Assembly (NCBI GenBank): GCA_002270565.1
Contig: NQMI01000209.1
Span: 1 to 47,103 of the forward strand
Direction: 5' to 3'
Source of the DNA: Stenocarpella maydis
Taxonomy: Eukaryota; Ascomycota; Sordariomycetes; Diaporthales; Diaporthaceae
Length of the DNA stretch: 47,103 bases
Part shown: positions 11,455 to 22,629 of the stretch, one piece after another
Layout of the letters: every line of letters begins with the position of its first letter
Numbering within the stretch: the stretch's first letter is position 1
Made by a program: the position numbers and the translations under genes
Notes under the pieces: generated by a model
Databases searched by the model: none
Told to the model about the DNA's origin: nothing
What the model saw: the letters and a program-made list of their open reading frames with translations, nothing else

Positions 11455-13747
11455 GGGTCTGCTGCAGCCAATCAGAAGCGTTTATTTGACCCACCTTCAA
11501 CTACACTTCACCACCCGAATAGTGCTTTTTGTAGCTGCACTACCCACTGCTTTGCAACGCCTCTATTGTTACCAACTTCTTAACGACCACCCTTCGTTAA
11601 TGCTTTGATGCATTAATTGAATTTTCATTGGGATCAATCGTTTTTGCATTAAAAAGACCCCCTAGTTGCTCAGATATTAATTTTTTAGCGTTGTGGTGAT
11701 GGCGTAGCAACTTGATTACTCAGGTTTTGAGGCGCAGTGGCAGGTTGACTGTATTAATTGGAACAATAATATCACTGCAGCAAACTATTGTCAACCAGCA
11801 CTTTCTAACCCTCCTAGCTACTTGAAACTTTTTTATGATGGATATGATACCTATAAGGACCTTAAGGCTGATTTGGATGAAGCTATGAAGGCTGCTGGCT
11901 TCGTGATGGTGACCAGAAGGTCAGAGGATAAGTGGGTGATATTAGAGTGCAGCTGAGGTGCTTAGCGGCCCTTGACTGCAACCACTACTAATGCCTCTAT
12001 GATTAAGGCGGGCTGCAGCTGGCGAGCCCTTGCTTATATGATGAAGGCGATGTCTGGCAAATGGAAGCTTGTGATCTAGGAGGGCGTATATACTTCATAC
12101 GGCCCTTAGGAGGTCCCTGAAGCTGAGTGAGGCTGGGTGAAGTTATTATAATAATATTATGATCTTCTCGCCCGTATGGCTGTAGACCTGTCCCTTGCTA
12201 AGCTAAAGAAACTTGAAGCAGCCCTCTGCTGAGAGTACTCAGAGGTGCTACTGGGGCCTAACACTATGAAGAATTGGCTTGCAGACTTTCGAAGGGTGAA
12301 GTAGGGCATCTATATACTTACCCAAGCTTTGCTAGATTGGCTTGAGAAGGAGGGCTGCTGGTATTGTTGGACCGTTAATGATGAGGGCAATATTACGGGC
12401 ATCTTCTGGTGTATAAAGCAGCAGATCGAGTGGTTGCGAGAGCGATGATTCTTACGGGCTATCTTGCTTGATTATACCTATTTAACAAACAATAAAAAGA
12501 TGCCCTTCCTTCAGGCAACGGTGGTAACCTATATGAAGAAGATACTACTGCTATTTTAAGGCGTTGTTGATAATGAGTGAGAATCTGGCTTCTGGTGGCT
12601 TCTTAAGCAGGTTGATGAGCTTCTCCGCTAGTATGGAAACAACCCTTCGAGCCTCTTCATTACTGACTATGATACTGCTCTGATTAACGCCCTTAAGCAT
12701 TAATTCCCTAAGGCACACCATTAGCTGTATATTTTCTATATGAATATGAACCTTATCCTTAATATTAAGAAGAAGTGGCGCAAGCCGGTGATGATGAGGG
12801 CGATATTGGGAGGCCCGGAGGTAATGGTATTGGGAGCTCTGGAGGAAAACACCATGGAGGGTGCGGAAGCTGAAGATTTTGAAGAGGATGATGAGGACCT
12901 TGCTTCCCTGATGGTGCCGGTGAGAGGGAAGGCTATAGTACCCTTCCGGGTGCCTGATGAGATCCTATATACTTGAATAGCCCTCTTGGACCTTATTAAG
13001 TTTATGGAGTACTCTATAGATCGTGAGGTTTATGATACGGCTTGGCGATGGCTTTAAGAGGTCTTCTCAGACCAGACGGCGATCCTCTAGTACCTTAAGA
13101 CCTAGTATGTTGATGAGGCGGAGGTTATTATTGCCAAATGGGCTGCCCACTTGATCTGCAGAATCCTTAACTTCAGCTTGCATACAACCTCCTCCATGGA
13201 GTGATAGCACCGCTATGTGAAGACCTATTTGGGCTATGGGATGGGCAATCTTCTTTATCTAATGGAGGCTGATAAAGCTGCTCTTAATGAGGCAGCTCGT
13301 GCCTTCCATAATGAGGAGGGAAAGCAGAAGATAGCAGTACTTATAAAGTATAATGGGTAGAAGTAGCTTGGGAAGCTTATATAGTAAGTCGCTAGAGCGG
13401 CATTGGACCTTCTTGCGATAGAGTGCTAGAAGGCATTAAAGATGCTTTAAAAAGAAGCCCTATAGGGGCACTATAGCCCTTCTAACTGCTGTTATGCTAT
13501 CTATAGTTAGTATAGCATTATTTGTGTGAATTATATTGCTAATAAGGAGGAGGCTTTCCTTCCCCTTAAGAAGAGCGACCTTTATGAAGCTTGGTACCTT
13601 AATTGTGACCTCTGCATTGATAACCCGCTCCTTAGTGTACTATTACTGAAGAAGGTTACCGCTATAAAGGGCAGGCCTCGGGATATTGCTACATTTGCTA
13701 GCGATAAGGAGGGCATCCTTGAGAAGCATGGGAAAGCTGTAATGGGT

Positions 13748-13755
13748 AAAAAGAT
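13748..13755 (+). repeat. 8-base target site duplication, left copy
   Basis: AAAAAGAT directly precedes the nested MULE and is repeated exactly at 16887-16894. It lies in the transposase frame of the outer element. Confidence 0.85.
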
Positions 13756-14122
13756 GAATGCGGATATTCGCACATAAGAAAACAGATGGCAAACATAACG
13801 CTAGTGACTAAGCACCCGGCCGGTTGCTGTTGGTAATGCTGTAGCCAATAGGGCAGCCGCGTTCCGCTGATGTAATGGCGCTAGTGCCGGGGGCCCTCGA
13901 ATTTGACGACCTCGAGTGCTGATTTTGAGTGCCTCCTTAAGGGGCTATAGGGCTATATATGTTGTTAACTAACGCGCCTTACACCACCCAACCCCTATTA
14001 CCCACCACCCACCCCTAACACCCTTAATAAATAGACAAACTACCCAGACCAGTTAATTAAGCATTATTAATTACCCCTATCTGGTTATCAGACGTTTTTT
14101 TGGTATTATAGTAATAGCATAT

Positions 14123-16561
14123 ATGCCAGACTATAGCGGCCTTAAGCTATAGTAGTAATGTAACTATTAATAATGGAACGCAAATATTACTGCTATGAAC
14201 CACTATCAACCAGCCCTTGCTAACCCACCCCCTTTCCTACAACTATTTTATAATAGCTATAATACTTTTAGTGATCTTTATATGGAACTGAATGCATTAG
14301 CAAAGTTATCTGGGTTCTCTATAGTTATGTAAAGCTTAGTGCCAACTTATATGGTCTTAACGTATAGCCGGGGCAGTACTGCCCGGCCCAGCACTATAAG
14401 AAAATATCAGTCCTTTATAATTAAATATAGCTGCAAATAGAAGGCGACTGCACATTATATAAGGAATATAGCTAGCAAATGGGTCCTTTGGGTTAAGGAG
14501 GGAAGGTATATTAATTACGGCCCATAGGATGTCCTGGAGGCTTAATGCGGATTCATGAAGCTATCGCAAGAATACCATGAATTCCTTACTCAAATAGCTC
14601 AAGACCTATTACAAGTAAAGCCCAGGCAACTTGAGGCTGCCCTTCATTGCTAGTATCCAGACGTTAAGGTAGGAAATAATATTATAAAGAACTAGCTTGC
14701 TGGCTTTTAATAACAGAAATAAGGTATATATATATTAACCTAGATAATACTATACTGGCTTAAAGAGAAGGAGACTTAGTATAGATTTTACATTAATGAG
14801 GATAATGTAATCACGGGTATCTTATAATATATAATACAGTAGGTCTAATGGATTTAAGAGCAGTATTTCTCTAGCAATATCTTGCTTGATTATATATACT
14901 TAATAAATCAGAAGAAGCTGCTATACTTCCAAGGCATTATCATAACCTATATAAAGAAGATTTTGCCTCTCTTTTAGGGTATTATGGATAATGAGAAGGA
15001 ATTAGGCTTCCGGTGGCTACTGGAGCAGGTTTATGATCTCCTCCGGGAGTATAAAAATGAGGACCCTTTACTCTTTGTTATAGATTATAATATTGCCTTA
15101 ATTAACGCTCTAGCAAAAGAATTTCCTTAATTAAAATACCAGCTTTGTATCTTTTATATTAATATAAATGTTATCCTTAATACTAAGAAGAAATAGCGGA
15201 AGCTAGGCTGGGAGGAATTACCTATAGCTACTAAGGATAAAAACTCTATGGGAAGCCCGGATTCTGAGAATCCTAAGAGTAACGATAAAGATTTCGGACT
15301 TTAGAACGTGCTGCAGAGAAACACCACTATAGCGCCTTCAAAAGTGCCTGCCCTTAGTGCTATCTTTAATACCCAAATAGCCCTCTTCAACCTCTTTAAG
15401 ACTATAGAGTTTGCTACCAATTGCAAGACCTATAAGACAGCCTAAGAGCATTTGCAAGAGAAGTTCTTAGGCCAGAGGGCGATCCTTAACTATCTCAAGA
15501 CATATTACATTAATAAAAAAGAGGAGATCATCACCAAATGAGCCGGCCACAAGATCTACAAGAACCTCAACTTTAGCTTATATATAACCTCCTCTACTAA
15601 GTGGATGCACCAGAAAATTAAGCTCCAGCTAGGCTATAGGATAGAGAATATCTACTATCTATTTAAGGCTGCATTTAAGGCTATCATCAAGACTACTCAT
15701 AATATCCGGCTTAAGGAAGCCAAGCAGAAAACAGCAGCCCTAGAAAAGTTCAACGGAAAGCCATAGGTTAGCAAACTACACCTTCAAGTAGCAAGGGAGG
15801 CACTCAAGCTTCTCACGAAAACAAGGAAGCAGGCAAAACATATGCTTCAAGGCAAAACACCACAAGGAGAGTGCTCATAATCAACATACCATTGCCCAAT
15901 CTATACACAATTCAGCTTAATCTATACTAATAGAATTACTAACAAGGAGGAAGCAGGTATTCCTCTTAATAAAGAGGATATCCACTTAGCATAATACCTT
16001 AATTGCAACCTCTCAATCAAGAACCCCCTCCTCCTCATGCTTTCACCCAAGAAGGTCCTTAACTCAAGAGGAAGGCCTTAGGACAACAATCCATTTACAG
16101 GGGACAAAGAGGGCATCTTCAGCAGCATCAGGAGAGCTATAATAACCCATCAGACCTCCTCCAATACCACAAGCCTAGGCAGCAGGGCTAGTAACAAGAC
16201 AGGGGCAACAACAGCTTCAGCACAACGCGTAAACTCAGCTTTTAAGTGAAACGATACAACCCTCAAGTCCCTAAACAATAAGAACCAAGCCGGCCACCAC
16301 CCAAAGCAAAAACACCAAGGGATGGCCACAATATCCAGGGGCCCGGCTTCATCAGCGCCTCCCCGGATACATACGGCCCCCAGCACGCCGCCAGCAAAGA
16401 GGCGGCATACAGCGGCTACAGCTACAATCAACAGGCTTCCAGCAATAGATTTAACCGCTTCAGACATCAACAACAAGAGTAACAATAGCTTCATTAATTT
16501 AGGCAACAAGGAGGGTAACGGGAAGGAAACACAGTCCCAGATAATAGTATCTATTAACTAA
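14123..16561 (+). pseudogene. MULE transposase of the nested element, RIP-inactivated
   Basis: Homologous to the outer transposase block by block. WNANITAMNHYQPALANPP at about 14175 parallels WNNNITAANYCQPALSNPP of the outer copy. The catalytic region at about 14880-15200 reads LLDYIYLINQKKL, VIDYNIALINALAKEF and LCIFYININVILN. The NFSLYITSS block is at about 15570, and the C-terminal TTSLGSRASNK matches the outer copy's NTISLGSRAGDK. It ends at TAA 16559-16561. Many TAG, TAA and TGA codons occur at former Gln and Trp positions, and several Asp, Thr and Pro codons have drifted in the way C-to-T change on either strand predicts. Confidence 0.82.
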
Positions 16562-16860
16562 GCAATTCACACCACTTATCACAACGAATTATCACGCCAA
16601 TTCGGCGCGCAATTAAGCATGCAATAGAGTGCTTATTTACACGCAATTAGGCTTACAAAGATATATGCAATTATGCAAAACACCACGAATTTGCGCCAAC
16701 AAGGTTGGCAATAGCATAACGCCAGGCACGCTAACAACACCAGCAATACCCCTTATAGATGAGTACAACGGAAATAAGGGTCTTAGCTGCTTAATAAGTG
16801 GCCGATCCCTGCTTCCCATTATATCTGTATACCATCCGTTTTTTTATGTGCGGTAGCCGG

Positions 16861-16886
16861 TTTCTTATGTGCGAATATCCGCATTC
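16861..16886 (-). repeat. right terminal inverted repeat of nested MULE
   Basis: Exact 26-base reverse complement of 13756-13781. A partial extra copy of the sequence (ATGTGCGGTAGCCGG) lies just inside it at about 16847. Confidence 0.85.
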
Positions 16887-16894
16887 AAAAAGAT
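16887..16894 (+). repeat. 8-base target site duplication, right copy
   Basis: AAAAAGAT, identical to 13748-13755. Confidence 0.85.
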
Positions 16895-17514
16895 AACCTC
16901 TAACACTATAAGTCTGGGTAGTAGAGCTGGGGATAAGATGAGGGTAATGATAGCTTTAGTATAGCGCGTGAATTCAGCCTTTGAGTGGAGCGATGTGACC
17001 CTCTAGTCCCTGGATGAAGAGGACGCTTGTAGTGGTAATATGCAGCATGCTGGTGTCCCTCTAAAGCAGTAGCTGGTGAGAAGGGTTATAAAGAAGTTAA
17101 TGCAGCAGCCTCGGAAGTGGAGGGCGCTAGCAGACATTATGAAGGCTTTAGAAGCCAGCATACCCTTAAGTATGAAGTTAGGGGCTAAGCAGTAGCATAT
17201 AGTGGCTATTAGAAGTATTAACCAGTTGCCATGGGTAGATCTGATGGTTGGGGATATTGTTGGTAATAATGATGGTGATGGTGGTGATGGTGATGATGAG
17301 GAGGAGATACTAAACGAGATTATAGTCCGTACGGACTAGATATGTAGCAAAATACTATCAATTTAAGCGATTGGCGCTGTAGTAGGCATTGTGATGGTGA
17401 CATTTGCCGTAGCGGTGATGGGGATATACGGCTATGTTGGCAAAAACGTCAAAATAACAGTGCACATAGTGTTTTTGGTGGTGCAAATTGTCTGTGCGTT
17501 GGGCCCCTGCATGT

Positions 17515-17557
17515 ACCGGTGTATCATCCCTTTTTGCCGGTGCGAATATCCGTTTTC
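17515..17557 (-). repeat. right terminal inverted repeat of outer MULE
   Basis: Reverse complement of the left end; finishes ATATCCGTTTTC at 17557. Confidence 0.85.
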
Positions 17558-18275
17558 AAAAAATAATGCTGGTGTACTTTTTGCTTCCAACTATTATGTA
17601 AAGTTACAAATTTCTAAACATTTATTCTCGATTTGGGCAGTATCATGCGTTGTTGAAATCCACCCTCCCTTAGTATCAGGGACCCGTTTATATGCCAGTG
17701 CCTTTGAGAAAACTCACCCACGTTTCATTCTTTACCCTTTGCTGCTTGGCGAGTTGGCCCTGCGGTTACATCTCAAGCCGTGTTCCGTAGAAAGGTTCGA
17801 AACAAGGTTGGCCTATTGGAAACACAGGGCTCAAGATTTATAGCCACCAGGCGGGAGATCAAATCGCCCAAACTGTGCTGACCTATCAGTTGCCAGCACT
17901 GCCGTGGCCCACACAGGCGCGGCCGCCCTTTGGCCTTGTTGCTCGTTTCGGCCCCAAAATGCTGGACGTGTCCCGTTTTACGGGCCCGGCTGACATCTCT
18001 TTGAATTGGACTTTGTCAGCCAATAGCTTTGGTGTTTTTTTAACATCAAATCCCAAACGGCCGCTCGGCCTAGGGTGGTGGTGTCTCTGGCTGTCTCGGA
18101 AGCCTGGACTTGCCTTGAGGTTAGATTTGTTTAGGGAGCTTTCTTCTGCCATTGGTACTTATATCGAACCTCTCACGGCGCATCTGAATACTAGCTGTGG
18201 GTAGAGGCAAGCCCAGTTACTCGAGGACTTCAACCACCACAGCAGATAATAATTACTTCGCAACCAACAAACGAT
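17558..18275. other. intergenic, upstream of the 2EXR gene
   Basis: Right flank of the MULE island. Frames up to 150 codons are open, without recognised motifs. The base composition returns to the balanced level of the host DNA. Confidence 0.45.
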
Positions 18276-19673
18276 ATGACGTCTCTCAAATCCTTTACGA
18301 AATTCCCAGAGCTGCCACCAGAACTCCAGCTGCAGATATGGGAGTCAACAATAGCTGCCCAGCCGGCGATGCACGTCTTTGACGTCTGCGTGCCGCCATA
18401 TGTGACCGAGTCCGCAGCATCGACAGGACAATCACCCACCTCCGGCCGGCGCACCGACGGCGAGAACGAAGCAACAGACAGTTCCAACTCAAAAGGACAA
18501 GAAATATACCTCGACGAAGCCACCGACACCCTCTACCTAACCCCAGTCGCCACCACAGGGGGTCCCTCGTCCAAGCCAACCACCACAGCCGCACAAACAC
18601 ACGCCAGCGCCGGCGCCGCCCTCTTCCGCACCGACCCGTCAATGTACACGTTCCGCAGCAGCCTCGCAGCGACATGCATCGACGCACGGAGGTCCCTCTT
18701 CCTCCCCCGCCCCACGGCGGTCCCCAGGAACAACGGCGACGCGCCCAACACCATCTTCATCGGCGCCCCGAGCACGGAGCGCGCCTGCGCGCGCGTCACG
18801 TATGACAACGCGCAAGACGTCCTGCACCTGCGCTTCTCACCGCCGGCCTTCCGGTCCCCGGGCGGCGGCGATGGGCGGCGGCGCGCCCCCCTAAGGGCCC
18901 CCCTCAGCGCGATATTCGAGAGCATATGGTCCCAGGAGCTCTCCGGTGCCCTGAACCACGCGCGGAGGGTCGCCGTCGACGTCTCGCAGCTCTGGCCGCG
19001 CGGCCCGTGGTCGAGGAGTGGGGCAGCGGTGGCCGGTGTTGGCGAGGGGCAGCAGGGGGTGGCTGACGAAGGGGAGTTGGGGGGTTTGGGCGACGGGGGT
19101 GGTGATGATGATGAGGAGGAGGAAGAGGAGGAGGGTGCTGGTGGTCACGACGACGACGACGACGACGACGGCGACGATGCCAGCCTGATCATGCAGGACA
19201 TTGCGTTCCTGGCCTGCACGGTGCAGCATAACCTCGAGGTTCTGTACCTGGTCGACTACTGCGCAGGGCGTTGCGGCTCTCACCCCGCTTCCTCCCTAGG
19301 GGCGCGAGACCTAATGGAAAGGAGCGACGACGGTCTATACCGCTCTTTAGGAAACGGTAAGGCGTGGCAGAAAGAGAAGACGAGGAAGCCAGACGTGATT
19401 CAGGGCGTGGGAATAGTCTGGAGGGAGATATTCGACCTAGAAAAGCTGGGGTGGGATGAGGAACACCCAGGATTCGTGTTCGCGGAGATGTTCACCGAGG
19501 TTGTCAAGATGCAACAGGGGAATTGGATGGGTGACGATAGTCAGGAAGGCGTTCCACAAGAGAGGGCTAAGTTTCAGGGGGTGAGAGTGTTGGTCGCCGA
19601 GGACGAACATATTAATGGGCATGACAGCTCCATGATCCTTCAATGCGCCGGTCATGAACATGGCACCAAATAA
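18276..19673 (+). CDS. 2EXR-domain protein
   Basis: Single-exon frame of 465 residues. Residues 7-30 read FTKFPELPPELQLQIWES, the hallmark of the 2EXR domain, an F-box-like helix at the start of a large fungal family of unknown function. Later family-like blocks are ALFRTDPSMYTF (115-126), AATCIDARRSLF (131-142) and DNAQDVLHLRF (177-187). Residues 276-302 form an almost purely acidic run (Asp/Glu, with a few Gly and Ala) and 48-112 are Ser/Thr-rich, so large parts are disordered. The C-terminal third (DIAFLACTVQHNLEVLYLVD, about 308-327) looks folded. It converges with the aminopeptidase gene with only 124 bases between stops. 2EXR proteins are often numerous and variable in fungi; partners are unknown. 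Confidence 0.8.
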   Translation: MTSLKSFTKFPELPPELQLQIWESTIAAQPAMHVFDVCVPPYVTESAASTGQSPTSGRRTDGENEATDSSNSKGQEIYLDEATDTLYLTPVATTGGPSSKPTTTAAQTHASAGAALFRTDPSMYTFRSSLAATCIDARRSLFLPRPTAVPRNNGDAPNTIFIGAPSTERACARVTYDNAQDVLHLRFSPPAFRSPGGGDGRRRAPLRAPLSAIFESIWSQELSGALNHARRVAVDVSQLWPRGPWSRSGAAVAGVGEGQQGVADEGELGGLGDGGGDDDEEEEEEEGAGGHDDDDDDDGDDASLIMQDIAFLACTVQHNLEVLYLVDYCAGRCGSHPASSLGARDLMERSDDGLYRSLGNGKAWQKEKTRKPDVIQGVGIVWREIFDLEKLGWDEEHPGFVFAEMFTEVVKMQQGNWMGDDSQEGVPQERAKFQGVRVLVAEDEHINGHDSSMILQCAGHEHGTK

Positions 19674-19797
19674 GAAGATCACAGATTATAAATCTTTTAG
19701 GCACCCAGTCAGATTCAGTCTAGACCGGGAAAAAATAGCAATTTAACAAACTTTTGTCCGAACCCCGACGTGCACAAGATATATATGTCCATATAGC

Positions 19798-22629
19798 TCA
19801 TGAGGTGTACCCATTGGCGCTCAGCCACTCCTTCAGTGCCTCTGCGTCTCTCTCCCTGTACGCAGCCCGTCCACGGACCTTATCCTTGGCCGTCTCGAGG
19901 GTGCGGTCGAATGCTGTGCGGTCCTTGTCCTTAAAGAATGCATCGATGTCCTCAACATCGTTGAAGGTCGTGAACTTGCTCAGAGTGACGTTGACGAAGC
20001 GGTCAAGGATGATGGGGTTCCCGCCAAGCTTCTTCTCCACCTGTGCCCAGTTGTCTTTGACGAATTGCCACAAGAGCGGGCGAGCCACACGGTTCGCAGC
20101 CAGTGTGCTTGAGAGATAGTGTGCATCTCCAGCCGGCACCGAGTCGGAGGCTGGTGCTGGTGGTGAGAGGTTGAACACGAATGGAATGAGAGTCGAAGTG
20201 ATGATGGACTCATCGGTGCAGTTGCCCAGCACCGTGAGGCACACCTCCTTGCCATCGACAGCGTCCGTGGTGTACCACTGATCCTTCAGGAAGGCGGTAG
20301 TACCAGCAGGGTCAGACTTCAATGCAACACGGTAGATTGGACTGCGGAGGTCGGCATGCAAAGGGTTATCCTTCGGAGAGGCAGAGTGAGCCGAGAAGCG
20401 CTTAAGGGCCTCCTCAGTCACGCTATGCATGGTCAGTATCCAGAGGCTATAGTTGAGAGAGTAGTAACACGTAAGATCAACTTACCCAGGATGCCCATTG
20501 GTTCCGGCTGCAAGAAGCAGACGTTTTCGAAGCAGGCTGGTATTGAAGTCTTCTCCAACAGGAATATCCCAGCCTACCTTATTCAGGGCATTGTCGATGA
20601 GACGAAGTGTGAACTTCTCCAATCCCTGCTTTATGGTTTCATCATCCCCAAAGATGGACTTGACAACGTTGATCGAGTCCAGAGCCTGGCTCAGAACACG
20701 GTAGTGGGTCTCGTCCTTGAATCCCTGGATGAAGGAGAGCAGCGCGGGGGTCGTGCTGTAGCCGGAGAAGGCAAGGTCAGCAGCCGAGCCGGTGATGAAT
20801 ATCTTGTCTTCGGTGCTGAGGCGGTCCAGCTGCGTCCCGAGCTTCTGCAGCCTTTCCCGTGGGTAGTTCACGCGGTAGAAGCCTGGTGCGTTCTTGTTGA
20901 GGACATAGAAGTCATTGTCAGCATCACGGATGGTGTCCTCCTTTCCTGTGAGAGCGAGAGCTTGGACGCCCTCAGCACCGACCTTGCCCTGGAAGGCCAG
21001 AGGAGCCCACCAGGTCGTCAAGTCCTCCTCCGGCTTGACGTCGCCGGTCGAAAGGAAGCGGGACTGCTTGACGGTGATCTGGCCAGGTTCCTCAGCCAGG
21101 GTCAAGACGGGGAATCCGATCTTCTCGATCCAAGGCTTCATCAGGGCTGGGACATCTGTGCCGGAAGCCTCACTCAAAGCCTCGAACAGGGCCACAGTCT
21201 TGGCATTGCCATAAGTGTGCCTCTTTAGGTAGATGGAGACTCCGTTGAGGAAAGTCTTGACGCCAAGGTGGTTTGCCAACATTCGAATGACAGAGCAACC
21301 CTTGAGATAGCTGATGGCATCGAAGACTTGGTTGATCTCAAGAGCATCGCGAACAGGGACCTGGATAGGGTGCGAGGAGCGGAGAGCGTCGAGTTTCAGT
21401 GCGGTCTCAAAGCCCTCGTTGATGAACTGTGGCCAGACCTCCCAGTCGGGATGGAGGTGATCGGTGGCCAGCCAGCCGGCCCACGTCGCAAATCCCTCGT
21501 TGAGCCAAAGCTCGTCCCACCAGTCCATGGTGACGAGGTTACCAAACCACTGGTGAGCAAGCTCGTGAGCGACAACATAGGCAATGCGGTTCCGGAAACG
21601 GGCCTCTGACTTTGCCTCGTCGAACAAGATAGCCGTCATACGGTACGTGACCAAGCCCCAGTTCTCCATTGCACCGTGCGTGAACTCATGGACCGCCAGG
21701 ATGTCGCTCTTGGGCAGAGGATAGTCGATATCGAACTGCTCGGAGAAGAAGTCGATAATCTTGGGGGCGTGCTGCAGGGCCCAGTTGCCTTGCTCCTTGA
21801 GGCCGCGGGTGGTGTAGACGCGAACAGGGAGTTGCTTTCCGTTGTACCTGCGCTCCGTGAAGGCCTCGACGTACTCAAAGTCACCGACGGCCCAGCAGAG
21901 CAGGTAGGTAGACATGACGGGGGTCCTCTCGAAGGAGACGAGCTGCTTGCCCTCGGTGGTCGGCCGGGTGTCCTTGACAGGCATGTTGCTCAGGGCAACC
22001 TGGTCAGTGGGGATCTCAATGGCGAGGTCGAATGTGGCCTTGAGGTTGGGCTCATCGAAACAGGGGAAGGCGCGGCGGGCATCGGTACTCTCGAACTGGG
22101 TGCTGGTCATGTAATGAAACTCGCCATCGCAGGGAACGGAGGCGGCAGCTGGGACCACAGGCTTGTACTGGGACCGGTAGAAACCAGCCATGTCATGATT
22201 GATGAGGCCATCAAAGTCGATGGTGAGAGTCGCCTTGGAGACGGGCAGCTCAGCATCAAAGGAGATGGTAGCGCGCTGGGCCCGGGTATCGTAGGAGATC
22301 TTGGAGGAGCTCCATGAGGCGCTGGCCTTGGCGGACTCGGCAGAGACCTTGACATTCCTGAGGTTCAGCTCGAGGGCATTGATGACGATCTCCTTGGTTG
22401 GCCTGGTGATGTTTCCAGAAATGCTGTCGAGTGAGAGGATTAGCTGCCGCACAGGCACAAGCTACAGCTCATGATATGGAATGGGATCATGAGCAGGCGG
22501 GCAGTGAGGGGCAGGATGTCCATACGTCACGGAGCCATTGTAGGACCAGTCCTTGAAGTCAAGGTTGGTCAGTTTCAGGTCGTAGTGACCAGCCTTGAAG
22601 TTGTCGGGCAAGAGGTCTCTGTCGGCCAT
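19798..22629 (-). CDS. M1-family zinc aminopeptidase (Ape2/Aap1 type)
   Basis: Predicted 888-residue protein from three exons on the minus strand (22629-22526, 22423-20486, 20422-19798). Intron 1 (102 bases) has donor GTATGG and acceptor GACAG; intron 2 (63 bases) has donor GTAAGT and acceptor CATAG. Both keep the frame. The substrate-binding GAMEN motif is at residues 285-289 and the zinc site HELAH at 321-325, with the third ligand Glu in LNEGFATW at 344, the gluzincin HEXXH-18-E arrangement. N-terminal MADRDLLPDNFKAGHYDLKL is the normal start of fungal aminopeptidase 2. The C-terminal ERAP1-like helical domain is complete (ends LKEWLSANGYTS). Members remove N-terminal residues from peptides in the cytosol or the vacuole or periplasm route. 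The frame is open upstream to 23250 with another ATG at 23160, which could add about 177 residues. Confidence 0.93.

Larger units (their letters stand above)
13756..16886 (+). mobile_element. Mutator-like element (MULE), nested inner copy, 3.13 kb
   Basis: Complete element inserted in the C-terminal transposase frame of the outer MULE. The terminal 26 bases (13756-13781, GAATGCGGATATTCGCACAT...) are identical to the reverse complement of 16861-16886. Flanks are perfect 8-base duplications (AAAAAGAT). It shares with the outer element the terminal core CGGATATTCGCAC, a subterminal GCTGYAGCCAAT motif (left ends, near 11460 and 13840), the same orientation and a homologous transposase, so both belong to one family. 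It is richer in A+T than its host and full of stops. Confidence 0.88.
11699..17339 (+). pseudogene. MULE transposase (FAR1-like), RIP-inactivated and interrupted
   Basis: The reading frame starts at ATG 11699, is interrupted at 13755 by the nested element, resumes at 16895 and ends at TAG 17337-17339. Reading through the stops, a FAR1-type DNA-binding region with CSWRALAYMMKAMSGKWKL lies at about 11990-12080. The MULE catalytic domain follows at about 12440-12760: LLDYTYLTNNKKMPF, then FITDYDTALINALK, then LYIFYMNMNLILN. A later block (about 13165-13260) reads NFSLHTTSSME and YGMGNLLYL, and GRPRD is near 13670. Stops replace Gln (CAG to TAG, CAA to TAA) and Trp (TGG to TGA), the pattern expected from RIP. 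The first catalytic Asp (DYTYLTN) and second (DYDTAL) remain, but the protein cannot be made. Confidence 0.82.
11412..17557 (+). mobile_element. Mutator-like element (MULE), outer copy, split by a second MULE
   Basis: The ends are inverted repeats: 11412-11444 is identical over 33 bases to the reverse complement of 17525-17557 (core GGATATTCGCACCGGCAAAA), and after three transitions the match continues with CACCGGT. The flanks (TTCAAATA left, AAAAAATA right) agree at only 5 of 8 positions, so the target duplication is unclear or mutated. Removing the nested element and its duplication leaves about 3.0 kb. That holds a plus-strand FAR1/MULE-type transposase (separate entry) with stops at CAG, CAA and TGG codons. 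The size, ends and transposase fit fungal MULEs such as the Hop type. Confidence 0.82.

Noticed and set aside
16150..16509. 119-codon minus-strand frame with hydrophobic leader
   Set aside because: It lies antisense to the C-terminal part of the nested MULE transposase and is explained by its codon composition.
13756..16886. hAT element assignment from the 8-base duplication
   Set aside because: The duplication length fits hAT, but the transposase blocks (D.TY.TN, ITD.D.AL.NA, FAR1-type region) are those of MULEs.
21676..22317. 213-codon plus-strand frame inside the aminopeptidase gene
   Set aside because: Antisense shadow of a conserved protein-coding exon.
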